DNA of 64,000 nt from CAVQMC01 sp963713505 (GCA_963713505.1 CAVQMC010000011.1:124001-188000), one strand, 5' to 3'; positions 8,114 through 18,375 are shown, numbered from the stretch's first letter. Made by a program: numbers and translations. The notes: a model not told the origin generated them from the sequence alone.

Positions 8114-8398
8114 CTGTTTTATGGGACATTGGTACACATACTATTATATTCCCCAAAAATTGATAAATATTATGTCGGAAGTATGGATAATATGCAATGG
8201 AGGTTGGAACGGCATAATATGGGATGGGGCAGATATTTCAAAAGAGGAATACCCTGGTTATTGGTATATAACGAAAAATATAATACCAAGACAGAATCAT
8301 TAAAAAGAGAACGAGAAATAAAAAAGAAGAAAAGCAGGAAATATAGAATCATTGATTCACGCAGGAGGTCGGGGGGGGAAGTCTCGCCTGCCCGCTGA
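8102..8398 (+). CDS. GIY-YIG nuclease-family protein inserted behind tRNA-Asp
   Basis: Up to 98 residues; the TTG at 8102 lies inside the tRNA terminator, so TTG at 8129 (VHILLYSPKID...) is a likelier start. HILLYSPKIDKYYVGSMDNMQWRLERHN is the GIY-YIG core (here HIL/YVG) with the conserved Arg in RLERHN; FKRGIPWLLVYNEKY and the basic KREREIKKKK tail complete the UvrC-like small single-domain type. The last codons (about DSRRRSGGEVSPAR) are read from a decayed copy of the tRNA-Asp 3' half, so the protein end has been replaced by att-like sequence. This arrangement suggests a mobile gene that targets tRNA 3' ends; catalytic activity is not proven. Confidence 0.75.
   Translation: MRGFLFYGTLVHILLYSPKIDKYYVGSMDNMQWRLERHNMGWGRYFKRGIPWLLVYNEKYNTKTESLKREREIKKKKSRKYRIIDSRRRSGGEVSPAR
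8357..8395 (+). repeat. Decayed copy of the tRNA-Asp 3' half (att-like direct repeat)
   Basis: The first 15 bases (TCACGCAGGAGGTCG) are identical to tRNA-Asp positions 8046-8060. The remainder is degenerate but keeps AGTCTCG and the terminal CCCGC of the tRNA at matching spacing. Together with the intact tRNA it brackets the GIY-YIG gene, as direct repeats bracket elements integrated at a tRNA 3' end. A run of eight G replaces the T-arm start. Confidence 0.65.
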
Positions 8399-8776
8399 AA
8401 TGCAATGTAGGTGGGTCGGCGTCTCGCAGAAGATTAGATAAAAGCATGTAATGTCTTACAGGCTTTCCTATTTTTAAACGGAATTTTCTCTGCTGCAATT
8501 TGGCAATGATTAATGAAGCAGTTGTCTTTTCTTACCAAAATCTATTTTAAATGAGGACCTACAAACCGGTAAAGACAAACTCACTTGAAAAGAGTAAATA
8601 ATATCAGGGTTTTCAGGTATTATTACTTTATAAATGTAAAATAAATGTAAATGGCCTTTTATTTAATTTAAAATATTTTAACTTAACATAGAATTAATTA
8701 AGAACTTTCCCGGTATATCCGCACAATTTGTTACTCCGTTTTTTTAACATTCTTTAAAGAAGGAAGTTTTAATCGA
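8399..8776. other. Intergenic, no gene seen
   Basis: No supported reading frame. The first 40 bases still contain GGTCGGCGTCTCGCAG, which could be a further worn remnant of tRNA-derived sequence; the rest is AT-rich and probably holds the promoter of the desaturase gene. Confidence 0.4.
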
Positions 8777-9698
8777 ATGAATTTGAAGCTAAAATACAAA
8801 GCAGACGTTAAGAGTCTTATTTATATTTTTATAACAACAACCATGTTGATTTTACAATGGGTTTGGGTTGGTATAAACCCAATCATATATGCATCGTATT
8901 TATTTATGTCCGTTGCGGTATCCGTAATGACGCATAATCACAACCACCTGCCGATATGGCAGTCTAAAAAAATGAATATACTTACCGGTTGGTGGCTAAC
9001 AGTGTTTTATGGTTTCCCGATATTTGCGTGGATACCTACACATAATAAAAATCATCACCGCTACAACAACCGCGAAGGAGATGATTCTATAACATACAGG
9101 ATAAGCGAAAAAAATAACTTTCTCACACTTATTTCTTATCCAACAATAAGCGGTTATTATCAGCAAAAGTCAATTTTCGGCTATTTGAAGGAGCTAAAAG
9201 CAAAAAATAAAGAAAAATACTGGGTGAGTATTTCGCAATATGTTGTACTTGTTGTTATGGATATTAGCCGCACTTCTGCTTGATTGGCAAAAAGCTTTGC
9301 TGTTTGTTATTATTCCTCAGCAGGTATCTCTCTTTAGTGTTTTAGTCTTTAATTATGTTCAGCACGTTCATGCTAACGAAGAATCCGAGTGGAATCATTC
9401 AAGAAATTTTACCGGATTTCTCAATTTTCTTCTTTTTAATAATGGCTATCATACAATTCACCATCACAAAGCTGGACTGCATTGGAGTACTGTTCCTGAA
9501 GCTCACAAAGAAATTGAGCATAATATAGATCATGTACTTCTTGAGAGAAGCTTCTGGTGGTTTATATTAAGGAGTTATTTCCTTTCCATTTTCATTCCAA
9601 AATTCAGGACTAATTCAATGAGGCTGAATAGGCTTAGAGAAGAGGAAAGAGAATCGACATCAAAAGAAACCTCGGAAGCGACTTCATTAATAACCTAA
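8777..9698 (+). CDS. Fatty acid desaturase, interrupted by one frameshift
   Basis: Membrane di-iron desaturase that would introduce double bonds into acyl chains. The first frame (8777-9283) carries two hydrophobic segments and the first two His boxes, HNHNH and HNKNHHR. A second frame, entered by a +1 shift near 9263, carries further membrane segments, VQHVHANEESEWNHSRN and the third His box HTIHHHKAGLHW. All three boxes needed for iron binding are therefore present across the break, and the joined protein (about 306 residues) has normal length. The single-base break looks like a sequencing error; if real, the gene is dead. Confidence 0.8.
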
Positions 9699-9950
9699 AA
9701 AATTTTAGTTGTTGATTTAAAATTTATCTTTAACACAATTTGGTAATTGTACGGTAATACGGTCCTAAAATCGGATATTGAGAAACGTATACTCCTTCCA
9801 TATATTTTTCAAAAATAGTCTTTGACGTTTTATCAATTTTACAGTACTGCAATAAGGGAATCTTTTATTATATTTACTGAAGTTTACTGTTTATTCAAAT
9901 ATTTTCGTACATATTAATTTCATTAATTAAATCAAAAACAGGAAGGAATA

Positions 9951-10281
9951 ATGGAAACTGCTAAGGAAATGCGTGAACAGTTGAAGCAGGCAGCATCGGG
10001 GGTGGTCGAAAAGGGAAGAATATATTACTGATTGGATAGCTTCGGATATAAATGCAATGTTTTCACTGGATGTAATTAAACTGCCGGATGGCAAAGAAAA
10101 ATATCCCTGCGGCAGTTTCCATTCAAAGATTATTTTAACCTCAAACTTATACATCATTTGAGTTGACGAATTTTGTAAACCGTTTTGGGGTAACTGGTAT
10201 GAAGATGACTGGTGTGTCTACGATCCCGATTTTATTTGGATGATTGATCGTCTGCAGCAATGGCAACTTGTAAAACATTAA
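9951..10281 (+). pseudogene. Broken unidentified gene with several frame changes
   Basis: An ATG with a strong GGAAGG upstream starts a 27-codon frame (METAKEMREQLKQ...). Gene-like protein text continues in other frames: ITDWIASDINAMFSLDVIKLPDGKEKYPCG, then CKPFWGNWYEDDWCVYDP followed by DFIWMIDRLQQWQLVKH and a stop. At least three frame changes are needed to join them. No family was recognised. It is either a decayed gene or one damaged by sequence errors. Confidence 0.35.
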
Positions 10282-10954
10282 GTTACATATTAAGATAATA
10301 TTACTGCGTGAGCTCTGATCCAGCCACTTCTTTGGTTAGATTAATTAACTGATATGCACAATTACGGGGATTAGTGGAGTTTTAGGAACAAACCTGAATT
10401 GAAATTGTTAAATCTAGATCTACGGAGAAAATACCGGAACAGTATTAAGGGCTGAAACATCCGCTGCGATGTTGTAAGCATATACAACCGGTGTTTGAAA
10501 ATATAGTCCGTTAAGCGAAATAATATTTATACAGTGTGTTAATAAAAAAGGAAAATTGAATTTTTCTAGAATATATTTACGGTTAAGTATGCAGCTTTAA
10601 TGAATAAAAGTTAAAATAGTAAACTAATGATCCTCATAGAATAATTGAAACCCCATTATTTTTTCCATAGGAATATTAATAAATTGTAAGTAAATTTAAA
10701 CATTAAATAATTGATTGAAAATTTTTACATAAGGAATATTAAACAATTAAAAGAAAAAAATTAAAAGCTGAACTATTCTATTGATAGGTAACCCTTTTAG
10801 ACGGACTTCAAACACTGGCTCAAAATAAATGCGTTCCCCTTTTTAATATATTTCTGCAATTTTAACAAATCATAAATGAAATCTTCCCGTATGTTTTCTT
10901 AAATAATTAAATTAAATATTGCGGGTAAACAAAAACAATCTAAAGGAATAATGT
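10282..10954. other. Long intergenic region before the RRM gene
   Basis: No supported coding frame in about 670 bases. The last 200 bases are the leader of the RRM gene and share two short motifs with the leader of the second RRM gene at 43234: ACGGACTTCAA (10801-10811) and TGCGTTCCCC (about 10828). Nothing else stands out. Confidence 0.4.
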
Positions 10955-11236
10955 ATGAACATTTACGTAGGAAATCTTTCATCGGAAGTATCCGAAGAAG
11001 ATTTAAAAAATTTGTTTTCTGAATATGGAAACATTACCACTGTTAAAGTCATAAAGGATATGTACTCAGGTACATCAAAAGGTTTTGGCTTTATTGAATT
11101 ATCCAATCAGACCGAGGCACATAAAGCTATCAATGAACTTAACGGCAAGGAATTAAAGGGTAAAAGCATCGTGGTAAACGAAGCACGTCCTAAAAATGAC
11201 AGCAGGTCCGGCGGCGGCAGATCTAAAAAATGGTAA
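10955..11236 (+). CDS. RRM-domain RNA-binding protein
   Basis: 93 residues. A single RNA recognition motif: RNP2 IYVGNL (residues 2-7) and RNP1 SKGFGFIEL (about 41-49), with the aromatic residues that stack on RNA bases. A short basic Gly/Arg/Ser tail ends GGGRSKKW. Such bacterial RRM proteins bind single-stranded RNA and are often cold-induced; here that role is inferred. AAAGGA stands nine bases before the ATG. A paralogue with a longer Gly-rich tail lies at 43234. Confidence 0.9.
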   Translation: MNIYVGNLSSEVSEEDLKNLFSEYGNITTVKVIKDMYSGTSKGFGFIELSNQTEAHKAINELNGKELKGKSIVVNEARPKNDSRSGGGRSKKW

Positions 11237-11425
11237 TTTGGATTTAGGCTGACATAATTTAATTGAGAGTGTAGCATTTAGTCTGTCAAGGTTTAACTTC
11301 AGGCAGGCGGTGTGATATCTTTGCGAGATGAAAGGATTAAAAATATTTCTAATCAATTAATTTATTGCATTCAGTCACTCTCATTAAATTTATAAATAAT
11401 AAAAAAAAGCAAAGGCATAATAAAC

Positions 11426-13267
11426 TTGCATAAATTTCATATCCCTGTAATGGGCCTCGCTTTTACAATCGATACTCCTCTTAAAGTTGCACACTACGGA
11501 ATAAATTCAGTCATATCAATTGTAGACGATGATCTTATTGAAAAAATGAGGAAGATTCATTGTATTAAGAATAATATTCTATTTGTTCCCGTTTCAACAA
11601 AGGAAACGGATTACAGAGCAAAACGAATTACGCTTTACCTTAATCTCATAAGTGAACTTGTAAAGAAAAATTTTGTTTCTTTAAAAGAAAGTTTGTTAAA
11701 TAAAGATAAAGAACTTGAAAAATATTATTCAATTCTTCCAGATTATTCAGAATTGAAAAAACATTTAAAATCTTATATTAAAGGTTTGTTAAGTAAAGAA
11801 GAAATTAAAGTTCTGCTTGAAAAGCTTATGCATCCCGGAAGCATAGATGTAAACATCATGACAAAAGTGGACAAAACTAATTTTGATAATTCGAAAAAGC
11901 TTCCAATCGAATTTAACGATGCACACGCATCTTTGAGAGGTTTTGCAGATAGCAGCCTTAATTCATCAGTTATTTTATCGGCCGGAATGAATCCTAAACT
12001 TTACGGCTATTTTGAGCATTTCACTGATTTTATGCCCGATGAAAATGGGATGTTAAATAAAAAAATAATTCTAAAAGTAAGCGACTTTCGTTCAGCGCTT
12101 ATCCAGGGAAAATTTTTTGCTAAAAAAGGTTTGTGGGTTTCGGAATACAGAATTGAATCGGGACTTAATTGCGGCGGCCATGCTTTTGCTACCGACGGTT
12201 ATTTAATTGGGCCTATACTCGAAGAATTTAAAACAAATCGTAAATTATTAATTGATACTATTCATGAAATTTATGCCGGCGCATTAAACAAAAAGAATAT
12301 TTTATTTAGTGCTGAACCACCGGAATTAAAAATTACCGCACAAGGTGGAATCGGCACTTTTGAAGAAAATAATTTCTTATTAGATTACTACCAATTGGAT
12401 TCTGTCGGCTGGGGATCACCATTCCTTCTAGTTCCTGAAGTTACTAATGTTGATGAAAAAACATTAGAGCTTCTCGGAAATGCAAAAGAAGATGATTTAT
12501 ATTTAAGCAATACTTCTCCGCTTGGAGTTCCTTTTAACAGCTTGCGCGGAAATACTAAGGATGTCGAAAAAGAAGAGAGAGCTGCAATTGGAAAACCTGG
12601 TAGTTCCTGTCCTAAAAAGCTTTTAATTTCCGATACGGAATTTAGCTCAAATCCAATTTGTACTGCTTCAAGAAAATATCAATCCCAAAAAATCAAACAT
12701 TTAAATAATTCTTCAATTAGTGATACTGAAAAGGAAAAACAGTATAATAAAATAATTGACAAAACCTGTTTATGTGTGGGGCTTGCTCTACCAGCATTAG
12801 AAATAAATGATTCTGTGTCAAAGGTTGACGGAATTGGAACAGCTGTTTGTCCCGGCCCTAACATGGCTTACTTTTCATCAATAGTATCTCTGAGCGAAAT
12901 GGTAAATCATATTTACGGCAGGTTTAACCTGATAACCAGGACTGACCGCCCCAATATGTTTATGAAGGAGCTTAAACTTTACATAAATTATATGGAAGAA
13001 AAAATCTCATCTATTGAACTGCCGGTATCCATTAATCAAATGAAATATTTTAGCGCTTTCGTCACCAATATTTCGGACGGAATTGAATATTATAAACAGC
13101 TTTTTTCAGAAACTATGGGAAAAATATTTGATTTTAAAAAGAAAGCTGATTACGAAATAACCGCACTTGAAAAAAAGCTTTCTGATTTAATTGAAGATAT
13201 GATTAATAAAAATTTAATCGCCGATTATTCTAGTTTTGTGTCAAAGGACTCAATGATGCAATTGTGA
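11426..13267 (+). CDS. Large conserved protein of unknown function
   Basis: 613 residues, cytoplasmic, no signal or membrane segment. It opens FHIPVMGLAFTIDTPLKVAHYG, and later has GLNCGGHAFATDGYLIGPILEEF (about residues 247-269), AQGGIGTFEE and GWGSPFLLVPEVTNVD, which recall phosphate- or flavin-binding loops of TIM-barrel oxidoreductases, though no named family can be assigned. The C-terminal third has a set of Cys residues (SSCPKK, NPICTASRKYQ, KTCLCVG, TAVCPG) that could bind a metal or Fe-S cluster. Start is TTG at 11426. It stands alone; its role is unknown. Confidence 0.7.
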   Translation: MHKFHIPVMGLAFTIDTPLKVAHYGINSVISIVDDDLIEKMRKIHCIKNNILFVPVSTKETDYRAKRITLYLNLISELVKKNFVSLKESLLNKDKELEKYYSILPDYSELKKHLKSYIKGLLSKEEIKVLLEKLMHPGSIDVNIMTKVDKTNFDNSKKLPIEFNDAHASLRGFADSSLNSSVILSAGMNPKLYGYFEHFTDFMPDENGMLNKKIILKVSDFRSALIQGKFFAKKGLWVSEYRIESGLNCGGHAFATDGYLIGPILEEFKTNRKLLIDTIHEIYAGALNKKNILFSAEPPELKITAQGGIGTFEENNFLLDYYQLDSVGWGSPFLLVPEVTNVDEKTLELLGNAKEDDLYLSNTSPLGVPFNSLRGNTKDVEKEERAAIGKPGSSCPKKLLISDTEFSSNPICTASRKYQSQKIKHLNNSSISDTEKEKQYNKIIDKTCLCVGLALPALEINDSVSKVDGIGTAVCPGPNMAYFSSIVSLSEMVNHIYGRFNLITRTDRPNMFMKELKLYINYMEEKISSIELPVSINQMKYFSAFVTNISDGIEYYKQLFSETMGKIFDFKKKADYEITALEKKLSDLIEDMINKNLIADYSSFVSKDSMMQL

Positions 13268-13658
13268 AGTGGACTATCAAAACTTTATAGATTTGATAAT
13301 AACAACATTTTTAGTTTTGGATATTATAATAATTCTTTAATTATATTCCGCATTTCAAATTTTCAACCATACTTAAAGAACCTTTCTTAATCAGGAGTCA
13401 AAATATTTAATCGATTAATTTTTTTAATGCCTTAAATAAAAGTACTATAGGTTAATATTTTTCATTGGAAGTTGAATCTTAATTTAACAAAGCTGATTTT
13501 TATCAAGAATGAAACAGAATAGAAGTGCTTTCATACAGAAAAAGTATTAGCCAACCGCCATTTACATTTTAGATTTAATCACACAAAAGTTCCTCTGAAA
13601 GAAAATCAGGAAGATTCCGATACTAAATTTTAATAAAAATTTGATACAAATGATTTTA
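13268..13658. other. Intergenic, no gene seen
   Basis: About 390 AT-rich bases between two converging genes. No supported reading frame, hairpin terminator or repeat was found. Confidence 0.4.
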
Positions 13659-14579
13659 TTATTCAACAGGAACTGATGCCGGAACCGCAGTTAATTTATT
13701 CTCTTTAAAGATGTAATACCATAATGTATCGTTAGAAACTCCCACTAATGAGTTAGCGCCGCATAACTGCCTGCTTACACCTGATTTAATATTTACTAAT
13801 CTCCAGCCTTTTTGTTTATTTGTTAAATCATCCAAAAATTCAACAGCTATCCAATCGCTTTTTCCTATTGGTATAATTGTATGTACACCATTATAACCGG
13901 TTTTAAAAGATTTTAGGAGTGTACCTGATTCAGAATCAAGTATGTTTATAAGATCATTAACTCCGCCGACAGCGATCCTTGACCCATCCTGTAAAAAAGC
14001 AAATCCAAAAGGTTCTAATAACAGACCTGTATATTTCCATTTAAGTTTCCATGAACTGGTTGTATAAAAACGGATTATGGTATCACCACCTCCGGAAACA
14101 ATAGCAGTTCCATCCGTATTGGTTGTTATTCCGTTAACAGGACCAAAATCTGTTTTTAGATTCTTAATCAATTTTTTATTTTTTACATCCCAAATAGCAT
14201 TGTTAATTTGGAGGATTTTATCATTTATAAAATTCATAGATCCCGGTACTGCATTTACCTTCCAAGTTGTTGATTTTGAGCTTTTTATAGAATAAACAGT
14301 TACTTGATAGTTCATTTTTTCTATAGCCAGCCATTTACCGTCAGGAGAAATAGTTGCATTCCATGCATTTTTGCATTTTAAATTGAACAATAAATTACCT
14401 GATGGAAGCGAAATAACATAAAAATCCATATCCTTCGAAACAAGTAAAAGAGAGTTAAGCTGCTTTGAAACTATTTTATATCTTGGTGTGCACGGCAGTG
14501 TAATATTATATGATAAATTATTTTGAAAGATTGGTTTAGAAAATAAAAATAATAAAAGGCTGATAAAAAATAATTTCAT
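13659..14579 (-). CDS. Secreted WD40-like beta-propeller protein
   Basis: 306 residues. Signal peptide at residues 1-17. The mature part is built of propeller blades with WD-like repeat endings: NATISPDGKWLAIEKMNYQVTVYSI, GITTNTDGTAIVSGGGDTIIRFYT and GFAFLQDGSRIAVGGVNDLINILDSESG. It has no evident catalytic site and probably binds a partner. Its start codon overlaps the stop of the intradiol dioxygenase gene by four bases (ATGA), so the two are translated together and may act together in the periplasm. Confidence 0.75.
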   Translation of the reverse strand: MKLFFISLLLFLFSKPIFQNNLSYNITLPCTPRYKIVSKQLNSLLLVSKDMDFYVISLPSGNLLFNLKCKNAWNATISPDGKWLAIEKMNYQVTVYSIKSSKSTTWKVNAVPGSMNFINDKILQINNAIWDVKNKKLIKNLKTDFGPVNGITTNTDGTAIVSGGGDTIIRFYTTSSWKLKWKYTGLLLEPFGFAFLQDGSRIAVGGVNDLINILDSESGTLLKSFKTGYNGVHTIIPIGKSDWIAVEFLDDLTNKQKGWRLVNIKSGVSRQLCGANSLVGVSNDTLWYYIFKENKLTAVPASVPVE

Positions 14580-15211
14580 AGTGCCTCCAGTACAAGGTTA
14601 AAATTCACATTAGCAGTAATTGAATCAGGCTCACCTGATATAGTTACCGGTTTTATTAATTCCCTGCTGGTAATAACAGGATCTCTATGAAAGTTTTTAT
14701 TTGGATCACCTTCAAAGACCGGGTCTGTAGCAAAGTATAACTCCGTTACAAGAGGCTTATGTCCTTCTGCATGTACAAGATAGTGAACATGCTGACAAAC
14801 TCTCGCCGGATAATGTCCAGGCATTACTGATTCAAGATTATAACTTCCTTCTAAGTTTGCTGTCAGTTTCGTTCTATAGCGATATCCTTGTAGATCATAT
14901 ATACCATTTGCATTAGTCTGCCATATTTCAAGCGTTGCATTGGGCAATGTAAATCCTTTTTCGCTGTAAACATTTCCAGATAGTTTAAGAGGAAGTCCGG
15001 GATCACCAGTTGCTCGTAAGTTAGTTTTACTCAGTGCATTACGTTTATAAAAAGGACCAAGAGCATTAGCAGGCGTTGGTTGTGTCTTTGTTTTGTTAAA
15101 AGCATCAGATACTTCAGCAATTGATACAGGCGATGCAATAATCAAAGCTCCCAATTCTGCAGCACGTATTAGAAAACGGCGGCGATTAAGACTTAATAAT
15201 TTACTCTTCAT
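14576..15211 (-). CDS. Exported intradiol ring-cleavage dioxygenase
   Basis: 211 residues. Protocatechuate/catechol-type dioxygenase that would open catechols between the two hydroxyls with Fe(III). Residues 10-30 contain a twin-arginine signal (RRRFLIRAAELGALI). The catalytic domain shows the Tyr-Tyr-His-His ligand set: GIYDLQGYRYRT, then PGHYPARVCQHVHYLV. TPANALGPFYKR is the usual family entry. Export of an intradiol enzyme implies periplasmic action on aromatic compounds such as lignin- or humus-derived catechols; the true substrate is unknown. GGAG lies eight bases before the ATG. Confidence 0.88.
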   Translation of the reverse strand: MKSKLLSLNRRRFLIRAAELGALIIASPVSIAEVSDAFNKTKTQPTPANALGPFYKRNALSKTNLRATGDPGLPLKLSGNVYSEKGFTLPNATLEIWQTNANGIYDLQGYRYRTKLTANLEGSYNLESVMPGHYPARVCQHVHYLVHAEGHKPLVTELYFATDPVFEGDPNKNFHRDPVITSRELIKPVTISGEPDSITANVNFNLVLEAL

Positions 15212-15827
15212 TGTTGCTCCATATTAATTAGATATTTATTGCTTCTTTTAAATAATTTATTTTTGATCTCATACCGTTATATTAGCTCTGAAAGCAACAC
15301 AATTATTTAATTTAATCTGACCTTTAAATAGCAGATCATAAATATGATTGAAATATTTTCATTTCTGAATAATAAATTGTAAAACAAAATCCGGTTAAGA
15401 CTAAGAATTGTAAAGCCCGCCCGATATTATTTATGTTAGAATTGAGCACCCATGTAATATTTAAGAAGCTAAAAAAATTAAAATATATAAATTGTGAGTA
15501 ATATCTCAATCTAGATTAAAGTAAAAATTGGTAAGATTTTAAGATCCAAATTTTTCATTCCGGTTCAAAAGAAATTTTTGTTTCGTCCGTAAAAATTATT
15601 TAACAATTAATTAAGATATTTTCTTTAATTTTCGATCAGTTGTAGTATAAGCTGTTATAAATATTCAAAATATATTTCTATTATTTTAAAAGGTTAGTAA
15701 ATTGAAATGTATTTGTTTTATTTCTGAAAAGGTCAGTTTAAACATTACTAAAGGATTTGTTATTTTTTGAAATAAGAATATTTATCATTAAAATATTTCC
15801 CACTAAATTGCCGGAGAGATAAATATA
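15212..15827. other. Divergent intergenic region, no gene seen
   Basis: About 615 AT-rich bases between the divergently transcribed dioxygenase and GH92 genes. It must contain both promoters, but no convincing Bacteroidota-type -7/-33 pair could be fixed by eye. No hairpin or repeat stands out. Confidence 0.4.
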
Positions 15828-18208
15828 ATGAAATCTTTATCTGCTGTTTTCTTCCTGTCTTTTATATTGTTACTTAACGGATGCCATAAAGAATCAAATA
15901 AAAATAATTCTTCTAACGCCGAATCACTTACTAAATTTGTAAATCCATTTATCGGGACGGAAGAAATGGGACATACATTCCCAGGTGCCGCTGTTCCATT
16001 CGGGATGGTTCAGCTAAGTCCGGAAACCGATACCGTTTATTATAGTTACGGCAATGGATACAATCGCGATGTTTATCGCTACTGTGCAGGTTACCAGTAC
16101 GATGATAAAACAATTGTTGGTTTCAGTCATACTCATTTTAGCGGAACCGGACATTCTGATCTCGGTGATTTTTTAATTATGCCCACAGTCGGCAAACTTC
16201 AATTAAATCCCGGTACGGCAGATCATCCTGAAAACGGATACAGATCAAGATTTTCTCATTTAAATGAAGCAGCACATCCCGGATATTATTCCGTTAAATT
16301 GGATGATTATAATATTAAAGCAGAATTAACAACTACTATTCACACTGGATTTCATAAATACACTTTCCCGAAATCTAATGATGCACATGTAATAATGGAT
16401 CTTACTAGCGGCATTTATAATTATGATGGTAAAGTAGTCTGGTCTTCGGTAAGAGTTGAAAATGATACATTAGTTACCGGCTACAGACAAACAAACGGAT
16501 GGGCAAGAACAAGATTTATTTATTTCGCAATGGTATTCTCAAAACCAATAAAATCATACGGGTTAAGAGATCAAGAAAATTTAATTTATAAAGGTTTCTG
16601 GAGAAAATGGAATCAAGATGAGAATTTTCCGGAAAGAGCTGGACATAAATTAAAAGCATATTTTAATTTTGATACCAATGCCGGTGAAAATATAATGATC
16701 AAGTTCGGAATATCTGCGGTTAGTACACGGAATGCTCTGGAAAATCTTAAAAACAGAAATTCCAGGCTGGGATTTTAATAAAGTAAAAGAAGATGCTGAC
16801 CTGGATTGGAATAAAGAATTATCTAAAATAAGAATAGAAGGCAGTAAAGATCAAAAAATAAATTTTTATACTGCTATGTATCATAGTTTCCTGGCTCCAA
16901 TTGTTTATTCTGATGATAACGGAGAATACCGCGGACTTGATCAGAATATACACAAAGCGAAAAATTTTACAGATTATACTATTTTTTCTTTATGGGATAC
17001 TTACCGTGCACTTCATCCTCTATTTACAATTATTCAGCAGAAAAGAACAAACGATATTGTAAATTCTATGCTTGCACATTATGAACAGAGTGTTCATAAA
17101 ATTTTACCGATTTGGTCTCACTACAGTAATGAAAATTGGTGTATGATTGGTTACCATGCTGTTCCTGTAATTGTTGATGCTTATATGAAAGGCATCAGAG
17201 GATATAATATAGATGAAGCATTTAAAGCTGTTGTTGCCAGTGCAAATTACGATCCTTACGACGGAATCGGTTATTATAAAAAGTATGGTTATGTACCGGA
17301 AGATTTAAATGATTATTCTGCTTCCAAAACTCTGGAATATGCTTTTGATGATTGGACAATTTCAAGATTTGCAAAGGCCCTTGGGAAAACAAGAATTGTC
17401 TAATGAATTTATAAAACGAGCTGCTTCATATAAAAATATTTTTGATTCTACAACCGGATTCATGAGAGCAAAAAATTCGGATGGAAGCTGGAAAAAGAAT
17501 TTTGATCCGTTGAGCACTGACGGCCAGGGATTTATTGAAGGCAACTCATGGAATTATTCACTTTATGTTCCGCAGGACATTAATGGTTTTATAAAACTGC
17601 TGGGCGGAAAGGATAAACTAATTACATGGCTGGATTCACTTTTTACAATGAAGGTTTCCGATGCAAGTATTGCAGAAACAGAAGATGTTACAAAATCCGG
17701 AATGATAGGAAATTATGTACACGGAAATGAGCCGAGCCATCATGTACCGTATATGTATGTTTACACAGGTGAACCCTGGCGGACACAGGAACGAATTCAT
17801 CAAATAGTAAACACAATGTATAAAAGTAAACCCGACGGACTTTGCGGCAATGACGACTGCGGACAAATGTCTGCGTGGTATATTTTCAGTGTTATGGGTT
17901 TTTATCCTGTTGCTCCGGGAAGCAATGAATATGTTATCGGAAGTCCCTGTGTGAAAAGTGCAGTAATTAATCTTGAAAATGGAAAACAATTTAAAATAGA
18001 AGCAAAAAATTTATCTGATAAAAATATTTATATTCAATCGATAACATTAAACGGAAAAGATTATCATAAAAGTTTTATTCTGCATAAAGATATAATAAAC
18101 GGCGGAGAGCTTGTATTTAACATGGGACCAAACCCAAACAGAGAATGGGCAAAAAATATGAAACTTCCTTATTCCATGAGCAGTGAAACTCAAAGCAGTA
18201 AGCAATGA
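15828..18208 (+). CDS. GH92 alpha-mannosidase lipoprotein, interrupted by two frameshifts
   Basis: Removes alpha-linked mannose from N-glycans and mannans. Signal peptide with lipobox LLNGC (Cys19), so surface or periplasmic lipoprotein. Family signatures in order: VNPFIGTEEMGHTFPGAAVPFGM, CAGYQYDDKTIVGFSHTHFSGTG, LWDTYRALHPL, GNEPSHHVPYMY and CGQMSAWYIFSVMGFYP, covering the whole 770-residue length. Two +1 breaks interrupt it: near 16754 (one A too many in AAAAA, restoring ...LKTEIPGWDF) and near 17392 (one A too many, restoring GKQELSNEF). Conservation on both sides suggests sequence errors. It fits functionally with the GH85 enzyme at 36052. Confidence 0.9.
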
Positions 18209-18347
18209 TAAATATGGTTTAATTATATTTCTAACTCTACCAACCGTGAGAAATAAATAATATATAGTCTAAGTGTAAAATATTTTTAAGGCTTTAAGTA
18301 TACATAAAAAATCAAAAAGATTGTGCAATATATAAGCTAAAAGAAAT

Positions 18348-18375
18348 ACCCGGTAACTTAATATTACCGGGTTTT
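18348..18375. terminator. Bidirectional intrinsic terminator
   Basis: ACCCGGTAA (18348-18356) pairs with TTACCGGGT (18364-18372) around a 7-base loop and is followed by TTTT. It lies between the converging GH92 gene and the T9SS-tailed gene, so it can serve both. Confidence 0.8.

Noticed and set aside
8170..8352. Overlapping frames on both strands of the GIY-YIG gene
   Set aside because: They lack family signatures and start signals; the frame from 8102 carries the GIY-YIG core.
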